Shown: positions 38,339 to 47,287 of the stretch, piece after piece
How the letters are laid out: every line of letters begins with the position of its first letter
Position numbering within the stretch: position 1 is the first letter of the stretch
Assembly: GCF_016132445.1 (NCBI RefSeq)
Contig: NZ_CP046056.1
Span: 1,116,001-1,180,000, forward strand
DNA: 64,000 bases
From: Venatoribacter cucullus
GTDB lineage: Bacteria; Pseudomonadota; Gammaproteobacteria; Pseudomonadales; Oceanobacteraceae
Direction of reading: 5' to 3'
Translations under genes and position numbers: made by a program
Notes under the pieces: generated by a model
Database searches by the model: none
The model's input: the letters and a program-made list of their open reading frames with translations, nothing else
What the model was told of the DNA's origin: nothing

Positions 38339-38367
38339 AGTGTATCCCGTAGCGATACGCTTTACAA
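38339..38367 (-). promoter_or_regulatory. Putative higBA promoter with palindromic operator
   Basis: On the minus strand TTGTAA and TACACT are 17 bp apart. Between and across them is the inverted repeat GTATC-ccgtagc-GATAC (38342-38358), a plausible HigA binding site for autoregulation. Confidence 0.5.
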
Positions 38368-38413
38368 ATATCCCGAGCCTGCGAGCATCATCAACCGATG
38401 GGGGCCCAGCTTA

Positions 38414-38437
38414 AAACCACCTTCGGGTGGTTTTTTT
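38414..38437 (+). terminator. Orphan plus-strand terminator behind higBA
   Basis: AAACCACC-ttcg-GGTGGTTT followed by T's. It points in the plus direction, but the nearest plus-strand gene upstream is guaA, 0.86 kb away beyond the reversed higBA module. It may be the original guaA terminator. Confidence 0.85.
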
Positions 38438-38496
38438 ATTGGTTCGGCCATTGCCTGCTGTATTAATCTGTCTGCGCTACGCCAAGGAACACGTCC

Positions 38497-39357
38497 ATGT
38501 CTGCTGCCCGTATTATTGTTTTAACAACCCTGGCCATGCTGGCCTTTGCCGGTAATTCGCTGCTGTGCCGGTTGGCGCTGCAGGATACCGCCATAGATGC
38601 CGCCAGCTTCACCAGCATTCGCTTAGTATCCGGAGCCATGGTGTTGTGTCTGATTGTTGCCGTGCGCCGCAATCTGCCGGCGGGCAAGGGCAACTGGCCG
38701 TCGGCGCTGGCGTTGTTTGCTTATGCGGTGGGCTTTTCCTTTGCCTACATCAGTTTGCCGGCCGCCACCGGGGCATTGCTGTTGTTCGGTGCTGTGCAGG
38801 CCACCATGATTGGTTTTGGTCTGTACGCGGGTGAGCGGTTGCAGAGTGCGCAGTGGCTGGGGTTGGTGCTGGCACTGGCCGGATTGGTGGGATTGTTGTT
38901 ACCGGGCTTATCGGCACCGCCGCTGGCCGGCTCGCTGCTGATGCTGGGGGCTGGGGTAGCCTGGGGTATTTATTCGTTGCGCGGCAAAGGAGCGGGGGAT
39001 CCGACCCGGGTCACCAGCGGCAATTTCCTGCGCAGCGTACCGCTGGCGTTGGTAATGAGCTTGCTGTTGCCCGATCAGGCCGTGTTTGATAGTGCGGGTT
39101 TCTGGTATGCCGTGGCCTCGGGGGCGCTGGCTTCTGGCATGGGGTATGCCATCTGGTACCGCGTATTGCCGGCGTTAAAAGCCACCAATGCCGCCACCCT
39201 GCAGCTGAGCGTGCCGGTGATCGCCGCCGTGGGCGGTGTGTTGCTGTTGGGCGAACCCATTACACCCAGGTTATTGCTGGCGTCGGTTGCCATTTTAGGT
39301 GGCATCGCACTGGTGATTCTGGGCAAAGAGCGTAGGCTTTCTGCTCTACGTGAATAA
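38497..39357 (+). CDS. EamA/DMT-family exporter
   Basis: A 286-residue membrane protein with ten likely helices in two EamA halves. It begins MSAARIIVLTTLAMLAFAGN after AAGGAA. The first half contains 'FAYISLPAATGALLLFGAVQ' and the second 'GVAWGIYSLRGKG' and 'LQLSVPVIAAVGGVLLLGEP', all typical of DMT carriers. Substrate unknown; relatives export amino acids or metabolites. It is 16 bp from the next gene and probably co-transcribed with it. Confidence 0.88.
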   Translation: MSAARIIVLTTLAMLAFAGNSLLCRLALQDTAIDAASFTSIRLVSGAMVLCLIVAVRRNLPAGKGNWPSALALFAYAVGFSFAYISLPAATGALLLFGAVQATMIGFGLYAGERLQSAQWLGLVLALAGLVGLLLPGLSAPPLAGSLLMLGAGVAWGIYSLRGKGAGDPTRVTSGNFLRSVPLALVMSLLLPDQAVFDSAGFWYAVASGALASGMGYAIWYRVLPALKATNAATLQLSVPVIAAVGGVLLLGEPITPRLLLASVAILGGIALVILGKERRLSALRE

Positions 39358-39372
39358 TCTGAGGTTACGGCT

Positions 39373-40179
39373 ATGAATACCCAGCGACAACCGGTGCTGT
39401 ACATTCCCCACGGCGGCGGGCCGTGTTTTTTTATGGACTGGACACCGGCCGATACCTGGACGGGCATGGCTGCCTTCCTCAGCAACCTTGCTGCCACGCT
39501 GCCCGAACCACCGCAAGCCATTGTGATGGTGTCGGCGCACTGGCTGACGCCCCGGTTCAGTGTTACCGGCCACGCGCAGCCCGAACTGATTTACGATTAT
39601 TACGGTTTTCCGGCTCACACTTACGACATTACCTACCCGGCCCCTGGTCAGCCGCCGCTGGCCGGGCGGGTTGCCGCCTTGCTGAGCGCTCAGGGCGAAT
39701 CAGCAACCGTGGATGCCAGCCGTGGCTTTGACCACGGTATGTTTATTCCGCTGAAGCTGATGTTTCCGCACGCCAATATTCCGGTTGTTCAGCTGTCGTT
39801 ACGGCAGGATCTTGACCCGCAGGCGCATATTCAGGCCGGTAAGGCACTGGCGCCGCTGCGCGATGAAGGGGTGCTGATTATTGGCAGCGGCATGAGTTTT
39901 CATAATATGCGCGCTTATGGCGACCGGCGTTTCTCACCCTTGTCCGATGAATTTGACCACTGGTTAACCGCCGCCGTGGCCAGCCCTGCTGCTGAACGTG
40001 AGCTCATGCTGCAACAGTGGGCGCAGGCTCCCCATGCTTACCAGTGCCACCCGCCGCAGCACGAAGAACATCTTATTCCCTTAATGGTGGCGGCCGGTGC
40101 CGGGCATGATGAGGTGGGCGAAAAGATTTATTCGCAGCGGGTGATGGAAACCACCATTTCCGCGTTCCGTTTCGGCTGA
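39373..40179 (+). CDS. DODA-type (YgiD/LigB-like) extradiol dioxygenase
   Basis: A 268-residue protein with the DODA/LigB metal-site pattern: 'LYIPHGGGPCFFMDW' (His13), 'VMVSAHWLTPRF' (second His), 'ASRGFDHGMFIPLKLMFP' and 'HEEHLIPLMVAAGAG'. E. coli YgiD is a zinc-dependent 4,5-DOPA extradiol dioxygenase. The natural substrate in bacteria without betalain synthesis is unclear. GAGGT precedes the ATG. It lies in a plus-strand cluster between the EamA exporter and the flavoprotein. Confidence 0.88.
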   Translation: MNTQRQPVLYIPHGGGPCFFMDWTPADTWTGMAAFLSNLAATLPEPPQAIVMVSAHWLTPRFSVTGHAQPELIYDYYGFPAHTYDITYPAPGQPPLAGRVAALLSAQGESATVDASRGFDHGMFIPLKLMFPHANIPVVQLSLRQDLDPQAHIQAGKALAPLRDEGVLIIGSGMSFHNMRAYGDRRFSPLSDEFDHWLTAAVASPAAERELMLQQWAQAPHAYQCHPPQHEEHLIPLMVAAGAGHDEVGEKIYSQRVMETTISAFRFG

Positions 40180-40267
40180 TCTTTTCACCGCCACGACGGC
40201 TTCTATATTCTTGTTTGGTTATATTGGCTATAGTGCTGAACAACGAAACGGAACAATGGAGCAGCGT

Positions 40268-41392
40268 ATGAACATCACCATTCTTGGCTCGGGCTTTGCC
40301 GCCCTGACCGCCGTTAAAGAGGTGCGTAAACAAGCCCCGCAGGCCGAGATTACGGTGGTATCGCCGCAAGCGGAGTTGATTTATCTGCCCAGTCTTATCT
40401 GGTTACCGTCCGGATTGCGTAAGGGCAGTGATCTGCGCATTCCATTACCGAATTTCTTCCGCCGTCAGCGCGTACAGCACCATGCCGCCACCGTACAGAG
40501 CATCAGCGCCGATGGCCGCACGGTACATACCGACGCCGGGGATATTGCCAACGATGGTCTGATTATCGCCAGTGGTGGCCGCTTTCTGAAAAAGCTGCCG
40601 GGCATTGAGCATGTGATTACCCCCTGTGAAGGCATTAAGGCCGGCGAGGCCATCCGTGACCGGCTGGCGGCCATGCCGGGCGGCACCATTGCCATTGGTT
40701 TTGCCGGTAATCCCAATGAGCCGGCGGCGATGCGCGGTGGCCCGATGTTCGAGTTTTTGTTTGGCATCGATACCTTGCTGCGCCGGCAAGGCCGCCGGCA
40801 GCGCTTTGAACTGGTGTTTTTTAATCCGGCTTTGCGCCCGGCGCAGCGCCTGGGGGATACGGTGCCGGAAGCGGTACTGAAGATGATGGCAGAGAAAGAT
40901 ATCCGCACGCATCTGGGTCATAAAATGCTGGGTTTTGCCGCGGATAAGGTGCTTACCGAAGGTGGTGAGATCAGCGCTGACCTGATTTTATTTATGCCGG
41001 GTATGACCGGCCCGGCCTGGGCGGCTGAGTCTGCCTTGCCAAAATCGCCGGGTGGTCTGATTCAAGCCGATGCCCATTGTCAGGTGGAAGGTTTGCCGGC
41101 GGTGTATGTGGCGGGTGACAGCGGCAGCTATCCCGGCCCCGACTGGCAGGCTAAACAGGCACACATGGCTGATCTGCAGGCGGTGGCGGCAGCGCGTAAT
41201 CTGGTGGCTGAATTGCAGGGCCAGCCGGCCCGGGAAACCTTTAAACACGAATTGCTGTGCATTGTGGATACGCTGTCGCACGGCATGCTGATAAAACGCA
41301 CGGAAGAAAAAAGCCTGATGCTGCCACCGTTACGGCTGCTGCATTTTGCCAAGCGCTTTTTTGAATACTGGTATTTACGCCAGTACCGCTGA
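40268..41392 (+). CDS. SQR-like FAD/NAD(P)-dependent oxidoreductase
   Basis: The 374-residue product starts MNITILGSGFAALTAVKEVR at 40268, with GGAG 7 bp upstream; the frame opens 57 bp earlier. The N-terminal dinucleotide motif is GSGFAA. 'AELIYLPSLIWLPSGLRKGS', 'PEAVLKMMAEKDIRTHLG' and 'GLPAVYVAGDSGSYPGPDWQ' are found in sulfide:quinone oxidoreductase and type II NADH dehydrogenase relatives. The cysteine pair needed for sulfide oxidation is not obvious, so sulfide activity is doubtful. The C-terminal amphipathic stretch ending 'FFEYWYLRQYR' could anchor it to the membrane. Confidence 0.8.
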   Translation: MNITILGSGFAALTAVKEVRKQAPQAEITVVSPQAELIYLPSLIWLPSGLRKGSDLRIPLPNFFRRQRVQHHAATVQSISADGRTVHTDAGDIANDGLIIASGGRFLKKLPGIEHVITPCEGIKAGEAIRDRLAAMPGGTIAIGFAGNPNEPAAMRGGPMFEFLFGIDTLLRRQGRRQRFELVFFNPALRPAQRLGDTVPEAVLKMMAEKDIRTHLGHKMLGFAADKVLTEGGEISADLILFMPGMTGPAWAAESALPKSPGGLIQADAHCQVEGLPAVYVAGDSGSYPGPDWQAKQAHMADLQAVAAARNLVAELQGQPARETFKHELLCIVDTLSHGMLIKRTEEKSLMLPPLRLLHFAKRFFEYWYLRQYR

Positions 41393-41432
41393 ACATGGGG
41401 TAGAAATAAAAACGCTGTTTAAAAAATAAACG

Positions 41433-41460
41433 TTGACAGGCTGGGGAATGGGTATAGACT
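41433..41460 (+). promoter_or_regulatory. Promoter of the cold-shock gene
   Basis: TTGACA, a 16-bp spacer and TAGACT. It lies about 170 bp before the start codon, leaving a long 5' leader as in cspA-type genes. Confidence 0.65.
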
Positions 41461-41630
41461 GCCCCCAGCTTGTTAGTTCGACCTTTTATTTATGTTCATC
41501 TCCAGATGTCCTGCCAGTGGCTTAAGCCGTAAGCGTTTCATCCTGTTTTGTTTTCCATAAGTATTCAGACCGTCTTCCAGCATACCGGCCGTATGGCCAC
41601 TACTTTTGAAAAAATACAGGAATACTGATT

Positions 41631-41840
41631 ATGTCTAATCAAATCACCGGCACCGTAAAATGGTTCAACGAAGCAAAAGGTTTTGGTTTTATTGAGCGTG
41701 AAGGCGGCCCGGATGTGTTTGCACATTTCAAAGCCATCACCGGTACTGGTTTCAAAACTCTGACTGAAGGTCAGCGTGTAACCTTTACTGTTACTCAAGG
41801 CCAGAAAGGCCCGCAAGCTGAGAACATCGTTCCGGCTTAA
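41631..41840 (+). CDS. CspA-family cold-shock protein
   Basis: A 69-residue single cold-shock domain. RNP1 is KGFGFIE and RNP2 is VFAHF, with Ala where Val is usual. '[14 protein letters not shown]' is the standard start. It binds single-stranded RNA and DNA. The long leader (about 160-170 nt from the proposed promoter) and its own terminator fit temperature- or growth-dependent control at the RNA level. Codon use is strongly biased, suggesting high expression. Confidence 0.96.
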   Translation: MSNQITGTVKWFNEAKGFGFIEREGGPDVFAHFKAITGTGFKTLTEGQRVTFTVTQGQKGPQAENIVPA

Positions 41841-41880
41841 TCTTTCTGCCGCTGCACCTTGGTGCAGCTTCAGAACGAAG

Positions 41881-41910
41881 AAAAAGCGAACCGACGGGTT
41901 CGCTTTTTTT
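41881..41910 (+). terminator. Intrinsic terminator of the cold-shock gene
   Basis: AAGCGAACC-gacg-GGTTCGCTT with A's before and seven T's after. Confidence 0.92.
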
Positions 41911-41980
41911 ATGCCTGTCGTTCCGCCGGGGCAGCCATTCAGAAAGCCCGAAAGTAATACCATGACAGTACCGGGGCGGA

Positions 41981-42841
41981 TTAATCGTCCGCCTCTTCCT
42001 GTTCCAGCAGCCGTTGCCGGCGCGCTTCTTCTTCAGCCAGTACGGCGCGTATTTCCTCCATCACACTGCCGACGTCGGCTTCGTGTTCGTCGGCCTCATG
42101 CTCACCGGTTAAGACGCTGTCGGCGGTTAATTCGCCGGCTTCATAGAGTGCCCACATTTCACCGGCATAGTCGGTCTGCAATAAATCCGGTGCGAACAGA
42201 CCGTAGTATTCGGTCATATTACGCACGTCACGTTGCAGCATGCTTTTGGCGTGCATATTGGCAGCGGCATCCACCGCCTGCGGCAGGTCGATAATGACCG
42301 GGCCGTAATCGTCTACCAGCACGTTAAATTCGGATAAATCGCCGTGTACCAACCCTTCAACCAGCATCAGTTTGACGTATTCCATCACCTCGGCGTGGTC
42401 TTCCCGGGCTTGTTCAGCGGTCATGCTGACATCGTTCAGGCGCGGCGCAGCACGGCCCTGGTCATCGGTTATTAATTCCATCAGCAGTACGCCATCAAAG
42501 CAGCCGTAAGGCTGTGGCACCCGCACACCAGCGGCGGCCAGCCGGTACAGGGCTTCCACCTCGGCGTTATGCCAGGCGTCTTCCTGTTGTTTGCGGCCGA
42601 ATTTTGAGCCTTTTTCCATCGCCCGCTGGCGCCGGCTGTTGCGGACTTTACGCCCCTCCTGATATTGCACGGCCTGTTTAAAACTGCGTTTATCGGCTTC
42701 TTTATAAATTTTGGCGGCGCGGATCTCATTACCGCAGCGCACCACAAATACCGCGGCTTCTTTGCCGCTCATCAGCGGGTGCAGCACTTCATCGATCAGA
42801 CCATCGTCCACCAACGGCTGCAGACGTTTCGGAATTTTCAT
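41981..42841 (-). CDS. RIO1-type serine kinase
   Basis: A 286-residue RIO-fold protein kinase. The flexible ATP loop is in 'LMSGKEAAVFVVRCGNEIRA' with Lys in 'AAKIYKE'. The catalytic loop is 'VHGDLSEFNVLVDD' and the metal-binding Asp is in 'VIIDLPQAVD'. The C-terminus is very acidic (HEADEHEADVG, ending EEADD). Bacterial RIO1 homologues occur in pseudomonads and relatives with unknown targets. It follows the saccharopine-dehydrogenase-like gene by 4 bp and is surely co-transcribed with it. Confidence 0.9.
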   Translation of the reverse strand: MKIPKRLQPLVDDGLIDEVLHPLMSGKEAAVFVVRCGNEIRAAKIYKEADKRSFKQAVQYQEGRKVRNSRRQRAMEKGSKFGRKQQEDAWHNAEVEALYRLAAAGVRVPQPYGCFDGVLLMELITDDQGRAAPRLNDVSMTAEQAREDHAEVMEYVKLMLVEGLVHGDLSEFNVLVDDYGPVIIDLPQAVDAAANMHAKSMLQRDVRNMTEYYGLFAPDLLQTDYAGEMWALYEAGELTADSVLTGEHEADEHEADVGSVMEEIRAVLAEEEARRQRLLEQEEADD

Positions 42842-42845
42842 GCGT

Positions 42846-44117
42846 TCAGCTCAGTACCTCAAAAGTCAGGCCGGCATTGGCTTGCAGGCGGGTCAGGTAG
42901 CCTTCGCCCAGCGCTGAGGCCGGAGTCCAGAAACCACCTTCGCGGCCGGTTTTGTTGCCTTGCGGATCGTGCAGATCACAGGCCAGCGAAACAATGGCTT
43001 CGCCCAGCATTTTGGCGGTTGAGCCATAGCCCGGGTCTTTATCACCCTTTACCCGGGTAATCAGGGTTTCACGTTTGCTGGTGCGGCCAACAAAGCGCAG
43101 ATCAAAAAAGCCCTGTTCCTGCGCCTGCGGGCTGGGGCCTTCGCCGGGTTTCGGCAGCAGGAATTTTTCCAGCAGCCAGCGGGTGGGCGGCAGTGCCGCG
43201 GCCAGCAGAAACAGGCTGATACCGCCGGTCATTACGGCTGCCCCCAGCCAGCCTTTAAAACCACGCCCGGTTAGTACCGCTTCATTGTAGGAAAAATCTT
43301 TGCCCCAGCTGCTGCCCAGTAAGGCGTTGGAGCGGTGCACAATGCGGGTGTTAATGGCAGCCATGATAAAGGGCGCGGTGTAGCTGAGCAGATCGGTGTC
43401 TTTACCAATGCCGCTCATTGGATTCTGGCGCCGGCTAAAGCCATGCTGGGGCGGGCACAGAGAGTAGGGATTGGCCAGTTCTTTGCGCAGCGCGGGGTTG
43501 GCCATCACTTCTTTGGTCAGTTGCAGCATGCTGGCGTAGGTGCCGCCCGACAAGCCGCCTTTACCGGCTTTAAAGCGCATCTGTACCTGGCTGGCCGGAG
43601 CGCCGAAACGCTGGCTGCATTGCTGTTGCAGAAACAGCACGCCAAGGTCAGAGGGCACGGAATCAAAGCCGCAGCAATGCACAATACGCGCGCCTGAGGT
43701 TTTTGCCGCGGCTTCGTAGCGGTTCAGCATCAGCCGTATCCACTGTGGCTCGCCGGTTAAATCGCAGTAATCGGTACCGCTTTCCGCACACACTTTAACC
43801 AGGGTTTCGCCGTACAGCGCGTAAGGGCCAACGGTGGAGACTACGGCGCGGGTTTGCGCGCACAGCGCCTGCAGTTGTTCTTCGTTGCCGGCATCGGCCA
43901 GCAGCACGGGCAGTGCAGCAGTTTTATCACCCAGCACGGGTTGCAGCGCGTCTTTTACCTGCTGCAGTTTGGCCTGTGAACGACCGGCAATGGCCCAGCG
44001 TAAATCACCATCAACACCATAGGTGGTGGCCAGATAACGGACCAGAATCTGACCAACAAAACTGGTGGCGCCGAACACAATCAGGTGGTAGCCGGAAGGG
44101 GAGCTGGGGTGGTTCAT
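42846..44117 (-). CDS. Saccharopine-dehydrogenase-like oxidoreductase
   Basis: A 423-residue protein with an N-terminal Rossmann domain: 'YHLIVFGATSFVGQILVRYL' and 'ARAVVSTVGPYALYGETLVK'. 'YCDLTGEPQW' and 'HCCGFDSVPSDLGVLFLQQQ' are typical of the SCCPDH-like group, which includes trans-acting enoyl reductases, rather than true lysine-pathway saccharopine dehydrogenases. A hydrophobic segment near residues 290-310 ('GAAVMTGGISLFLLAAALPP') suggests membrane association. The substrate is unknown and lipid-related by family. Operon with the RIO kinase. Confidence 0.82.
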   Translation of the reverse strand: MNHPSSPSGYHLIVFGATSFVGQILVRYLATTYGVDGDLRWAIAGRSQAKLQQVKDALQPVLGDKTAALPVLLADAGNEEQLQALCAQTRAVVSTVGPYALYGETLVKVCAESGTDYCDLTGEPQWIRLMLNRYEAAAKTSGARIVHCCGFDSVPSDLGVLFLQQQCSQRFGAPASQVQMRFKAGKGGLSGGTYASMLQLTKEVMANPALRKELANPYSLCPPQHGFSRRQNPMSGIGKDTDLLSYTAPFIMAAINTRIVHRSNALLGSSWGKDFSYNEAVLTGRGFKGWLGAAVMTGGISLFLLAAALPPTRWLLEKFLLPKPGEGPSPQAQEQGFFDLRFVGRTSKRETLITRVKGDKDPGYGSTAKMLGEAIVSLACDLHDPQGNKTGREGGFWTPASALGEGYLTRLQANAGLTFEVLS

Positions 44118-44274
44118 GAATCGACCTGTTTACTTATGCTTATGATGCGCTGACGTTACCCGTTATTGCCCCTGAATGTAAGGGTCTGATCGCTTGCGGA
44201 CGTAGCGAATGGGGCAGCCGGCGTGTATTGTAAGTCTTTTTCGGGTTTATTTTCTGTGGCTGCGAGGTGATGGG

Positions 44275-45018
44275 TTGGACACACAGATCGGGTGGCTGAA
44301 TTGGTTCAGTCTGGGCTGGTTTTTATTCTGCTGGGTCAGTTATTCATTATTTGCCCGGCGCATGGCGAAAAAGAGTGCTTGTCTGGCGTCGGTGATGCAC
44401 GTACACCGTATTAACTGGATGCGCCGGTTATTACAGCGGGAAATGCGGGTAGGCGATGCGGCATTGCTGGCCAATATTGAACGTAATGTGAATTTTTTTG
44501 CCTCCTCCTGTGTGCTGATTCTGGCGGCTTTGGTCACGGCATTAACGGCGGTGGCTCAGCTTGAGGGGGTGCTCAGCAGCATTTCCTTTGCGATCAGCTC
44601 CAGTGTGCTGGAGCTGGAACTGAAGGTGATGACCCTGATCGTTATTTTTATTTATGCGTTTTTCACCTTTACCTGGTCGATGCGCCAGTTCGGCTTTGCC
44701 TCGGTGCTGGTGGGTGCTGCGCCCATTCCTGGCGATACCACGGTGACGGCAGCAGAACGGCGCAGCTTTGCGATTTATGCAGCCAAAGTGATTGATCAGG
44801 CCAGCCACAGTTATAACTTTGGCTTGCGCGCCTATTACTTTTCGCTGGCGGTGCTCAGTTGGTTTTTGCACCCGTTGTTGTTTATTGTTACATCGGCGCT
44901 GGTGGTGCTGGTACTGTACCGGCGCGAATTTCACTCTACGGTACTGGATGCTATGAAAAAAGTGGAAAATGTTGGCACTAAATTATTCGTAACCGATAAA
45001 GAATTATCCCGTTTTTAA
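44275..45018 (+). CDS. DUF599 membrane protein
   Basis: The 247-residue product starts at a TTG at 44275 preceded by GAGG. The open frame begins at an ATG 66 bp earlier, without a ribosome site. Four hydrophobic helices ('WLNWFSLGWFLFCWVSYSLF', 'NFFASSCVLILAALVTAL', 'MTLIVIFIYAFFTFTWSMRQ', 'FSLAVLSWFLHPLLFIVT') and the 'SYNFGLRAYYFSLA' motif match DUF599, an uncharacterised family. The FKBP gene follows 10 bp later. Confidence 0.78.
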   Translation: MDTQIGWLNWFSLGWFLFCWVSYSLFARRMAKKSACLASVMHVHRINWMRRLLQREMRVGDAALLANIERNVNFFASSCVLILAALVTALTAVAQLEGVLSSISFAISSSVLELELKVMTLIVIFIYAFFTFTWSMRQFGFASVLVGAAPIPGDTTVTAAERRSFAIYAAKVIDQASHSYNFGLRAYYFSLAVLSWFLHPLLFIVTSALVVLVLYRREFHSTVLDAMKKVENVGTKLFVTDKELSRF

Positions 45019-45027
45019 GGAAGCACC

Positions 45028-45504
45028 ATGACCAATCTTATTTTCTGGCTATTAGTCGCTGCGCTGGTTATTTATGCACTGTACCGGGCTGGTGTCGGCA
45101 GCAATAAAATCGCCGCCAGGCAGCGCAGCAAAGCGGCTGAATTTCTGGCCACTAACGGCCAGCGCGAGGGCGTAGTTACCACCGCATCGGGCTTGCAGTA
45201 CGAAGTGCTGCAACCGGGCCAGGGGGAGGTGCATCCGAAGGCTACCGATACGGTGCTGGTGCATTACCACGGCACGTTAATGAGTGGCGAGGTATTCGAC
45301 AGCTCGGTTGAGCGTAAAGAGCCTATCCGCTTTGCTCTGAACCAGGTGATTCCGGGCTGGACCGAAGGCCTGCAAACCATGGTGGAAGGGCAGAAAACCC
45401 GGCTGTTTATTCCGCCGGAGCTGGCTTACGGCAATCAGCGTGCCGGCAGTATTCCGCCCGGCTCGCTGCTGATTTTTGACGTGGAATTATTGCAGATCGA
45501 CTGA
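45028..45504 (+). CDS. Membrane-anchored FKBP-type prolyl isomerase
   Basis: The 158-residue product has one N-terminal transmembrane helix (MTNLIFWLLVAALVIYALYR). A short basic linker and an FKBP domain follow: 'GLQYEVLQPGQG', 'VLVHYHGTLMSGEVFDSS', 'VIPGWTEGLQTMVEGQKTRL' and 'IPPELAYGNQRAGSIPPGSL'. The aromatic pocket residues look intact, so prolyl isomerase activity is likely. Orientation of the anchor cannot be told from sequence alone. It shares a transcript with the DUF599 gene. Confidence 0.9.
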   Translation: MTNLIFWLLVAALVIYALYRAGVGSNKIAARQRSKAAEFLATNGQREGVVTTASGLQYEVLQPGQGEVHPKATDTVLVHYHGTLMSGEVFDSSVERKEPIRFALNQVIPGWTEGLQTMVEGQKTRLFIPPELAYGNQRAGSIPPGSLLIFDVELLQID

Positions 45505-45526
45505 TCGGTAATCGCCGTGGCCCCGT

Positions 45527-46072
45527 TTATTCGGGGCGCTGCCGCACCTGCAGGTTCAGTTCCACACTGCTGTCGCTGTTACCCAGCCACAGGCTGCCAT
45601 CCTGAATGCTGGCCTGCAGGCGCATGGTGCGGTCGCACAAAGCATTCAGCTGACTGATGGCGGTGGCATCAAATTCCAGCACGCTCAGGTTGCGGAAACG
45701 CCGGCAGGTGCTTTCCATTTGCTCCCACCAGATTTGCGCCGAGCGGCCGTGGTACAGGTAAATAATCACCTGTTTCGAGCGGTTGCAGGCTTTGCGGATG
45801 CGTTTTTCATCCGGCTGCCCCAGTTCAATCCACAGCTCAATTTCATCACTTAACGAATGCGTCCATAAATCCGGCTCATCGTCGGTGCTGATGCCCCGGG
45901 TAAATTCCAGTTGCTCGCTGGCATTGAAGGCAAAAGCCGCCAGCCGCACCATCATCCGTTCGGTGGTTTCCGACGGATGCTGGGCGATGGTGAGCGGGTA
46001 AGTGTGGTAATGGTGACGGTCCATATCGGAAACCGTCAGCTCTGCTTTGTAAACCGTGGCTTTCAGTGCCAT
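45527..46072 (-). CDS. yaeQ: YaeQ family protein
   Basis: A 181-residue protein, the same length as E. coli YaeQ. The start is the ATG at 46072 (MALKATVYKAELTVSDMDRH); the frame opens earlier within trhO. Family blocks: 'HHYHTYPLTIAQHPSETTER', 'DLWTHSLSDEIELWIELGQP', 'KRIRKACNRSKQVIIYLYHG'. The fold is a PD-(D/E)XK nuclease variant and the role is uncertain. It lies 10 bp after trhO on the same strand. Confidence 0.92.
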   Translation of the reverse strand: MALKATVYKAELTVSDMDRHHYHTYPLTIAQHPSETTERMMVRLAAFAFNASEQLEFTRGISTDDEPDLWTHSLSDEIELWIELGQPDEKRIRKACNRSKQVIIYLYHGRSAQIWWEQMESTCRRFRNLSVLEFDATAISQLNALCDRTMRLQASIQDGSLWLGNSDSSVELNLQVRQRPE

Positions 46073-46082
46073 TGCCGATTCC

Positions 46083-47084
46083 TTATGCGTCTTTTTGCTG
46101 GCGCTGCTTATTTTTAAACGCCAGTTTTTCCTGCCGGCGTTGCTCAATAATGCTGCTCAGGTCGTTGCCCAAATGCTGCTCGCCGCGTTCTCGCGCCAGT
46201 TGCATCTGGCGTTCGCGCTGACGGAAACGCTCGCGCTGTTCTTCGTCGTATTCATCAAAGCAATGGTGGCAGCTGACGCCCGGCACATAATGTTCGTGCG
46301 CTTTGTCGGCTTCGGTAATGGGCCGGCGGCAGGCGTGACACTGGTCATAATCGCCTTTCTGCAGCTGGTGATTCACCGTCACGCGGTTATCGAACACAAA
46401 GCATTCGCCTTCCCACAGGGATTCCTGCTGCGGAACCTCTTCCAGATACTTCAGAATGCCGCCTTCCAGGTGGTAAACCTCGTCAAAGCCCTGTTCTTTT
46501 AAATAAGCGGTGGATTTTTCACAGCGGATACCACCGGTGCAGAACATCGCTACTTTTTTATGTTTGGCCGGGTCGAGGTTTTCTTTTACATACTGCGGAA
46601 ATTCGCGGAAGGTTTTGGTGCGCGGATCGAGCGCGCCCTTAAAGGTACCGATGTCCACTTCGTAATCGTTGCGGGTATCCACCAGCACCACCTCGGGGTC
46701 GGAAATCAGCGCGTTCCAGTCCTGCGGTTTGACGTAAGTACCCACCACCCGTTTGGGGTCGATGCCTTCTACGCCCATGGTGACGATTTCTTTTTTCAGC
46801 TTCACCTTGGTGCGGTAAAACGGCATCTCATCGTCGTAGGATTCTTTCCAGCTGATATCGGCCAGACGCTCATCCTGACGCAGCCAGTTCAGCAGCGCAT
46901 CAATGCCTTCACGGCTGCCGGCAACGGTGCCGTTAATGCCTTCCACAGCCAGCAGCAATGTGCCTTTAACATCGAGTTTCAGCATTTCGTCCAGCAGCGG
47001 CTGGCGCAGTTGTTCAAAGTTGTCGAGGGTGGCGAATTTATACAGCGCGCACACCACGACCGGAGTCGGTTGGGTATTGCTCAT
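46083..47084 (-). CDS. trhO: tRNA uridine(34) hydroxylase, rhodanese-type
   Basis: The 333-residue TrhO/YceA protein takes part in forming 5-hydroxyuridine at tRNA position 34. An N-terminal acylphosphatase-like domain ('[20 protein letters not shown]') precedes a rhodanese domain with '[20 protein letters not shown]' and the catalytic cysteine in '[15 protein letters not shown]'. A C-terminal cysteine-rich part follows ('CHACRRPI', '[10 protein letters not shown]'). The last 50 residues are a charged helix. GAGGA lies 4 bp before the ATG. Confidence 0.93.
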   Translation of the reverse strand: MSNTQPTPVVVCALYKFATLDNFEQLRQPLLDEMLKLDVKGTLLLAVEGINGTVAGSREGIDALLNWLRQDERLADISWKESYDDEMPFYRTKVKLKKEIVTMGVEGIDPKRVVGTYVKPQDWNALISDPEVVLVDTRNDYEVDIGTFKGALDPRTKTFREFPQYVKENLDPAKHKKVAMFCTGGIRCEKSTAYLKEQGFDEVYHLEGGILKYLEEVPQQESLWEGECFVFDNRVTVNHQLQKGDYDQCHACRRPITEADKAHEHYVPGVSCHHCFDEYDEEQRERFRQRERQMQLARERGEQHLGNDLSSIIEQRRQEKLAFKNKQRQQKDA

Positions 47085-47287
47085 ACAGTCCTCAGCTGGC
47101 CGGAACGTAAATCCGGTGCGTTATGGCGTTAAATCAGGCCGCCGGTCGCGGCGGGCGCGGATTATAGCGAATTAATCCGACCGTCGCAGTCGGAATAGGG
47201 CAGCTGTCTGAATTGCCCGGTCTGCAGGTTGGACAAACCGGGTGAGGCTTTTAGCGTAGCGCTTCAGTGTTTTTACCGGGAGGCGTT

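Noticed and set aside
41461-41630. Known riboswitch in the cold-shock leader
   Set aside because: A long leader is normal for cspA-type genes, and no conserved riboswitch core was recognised.
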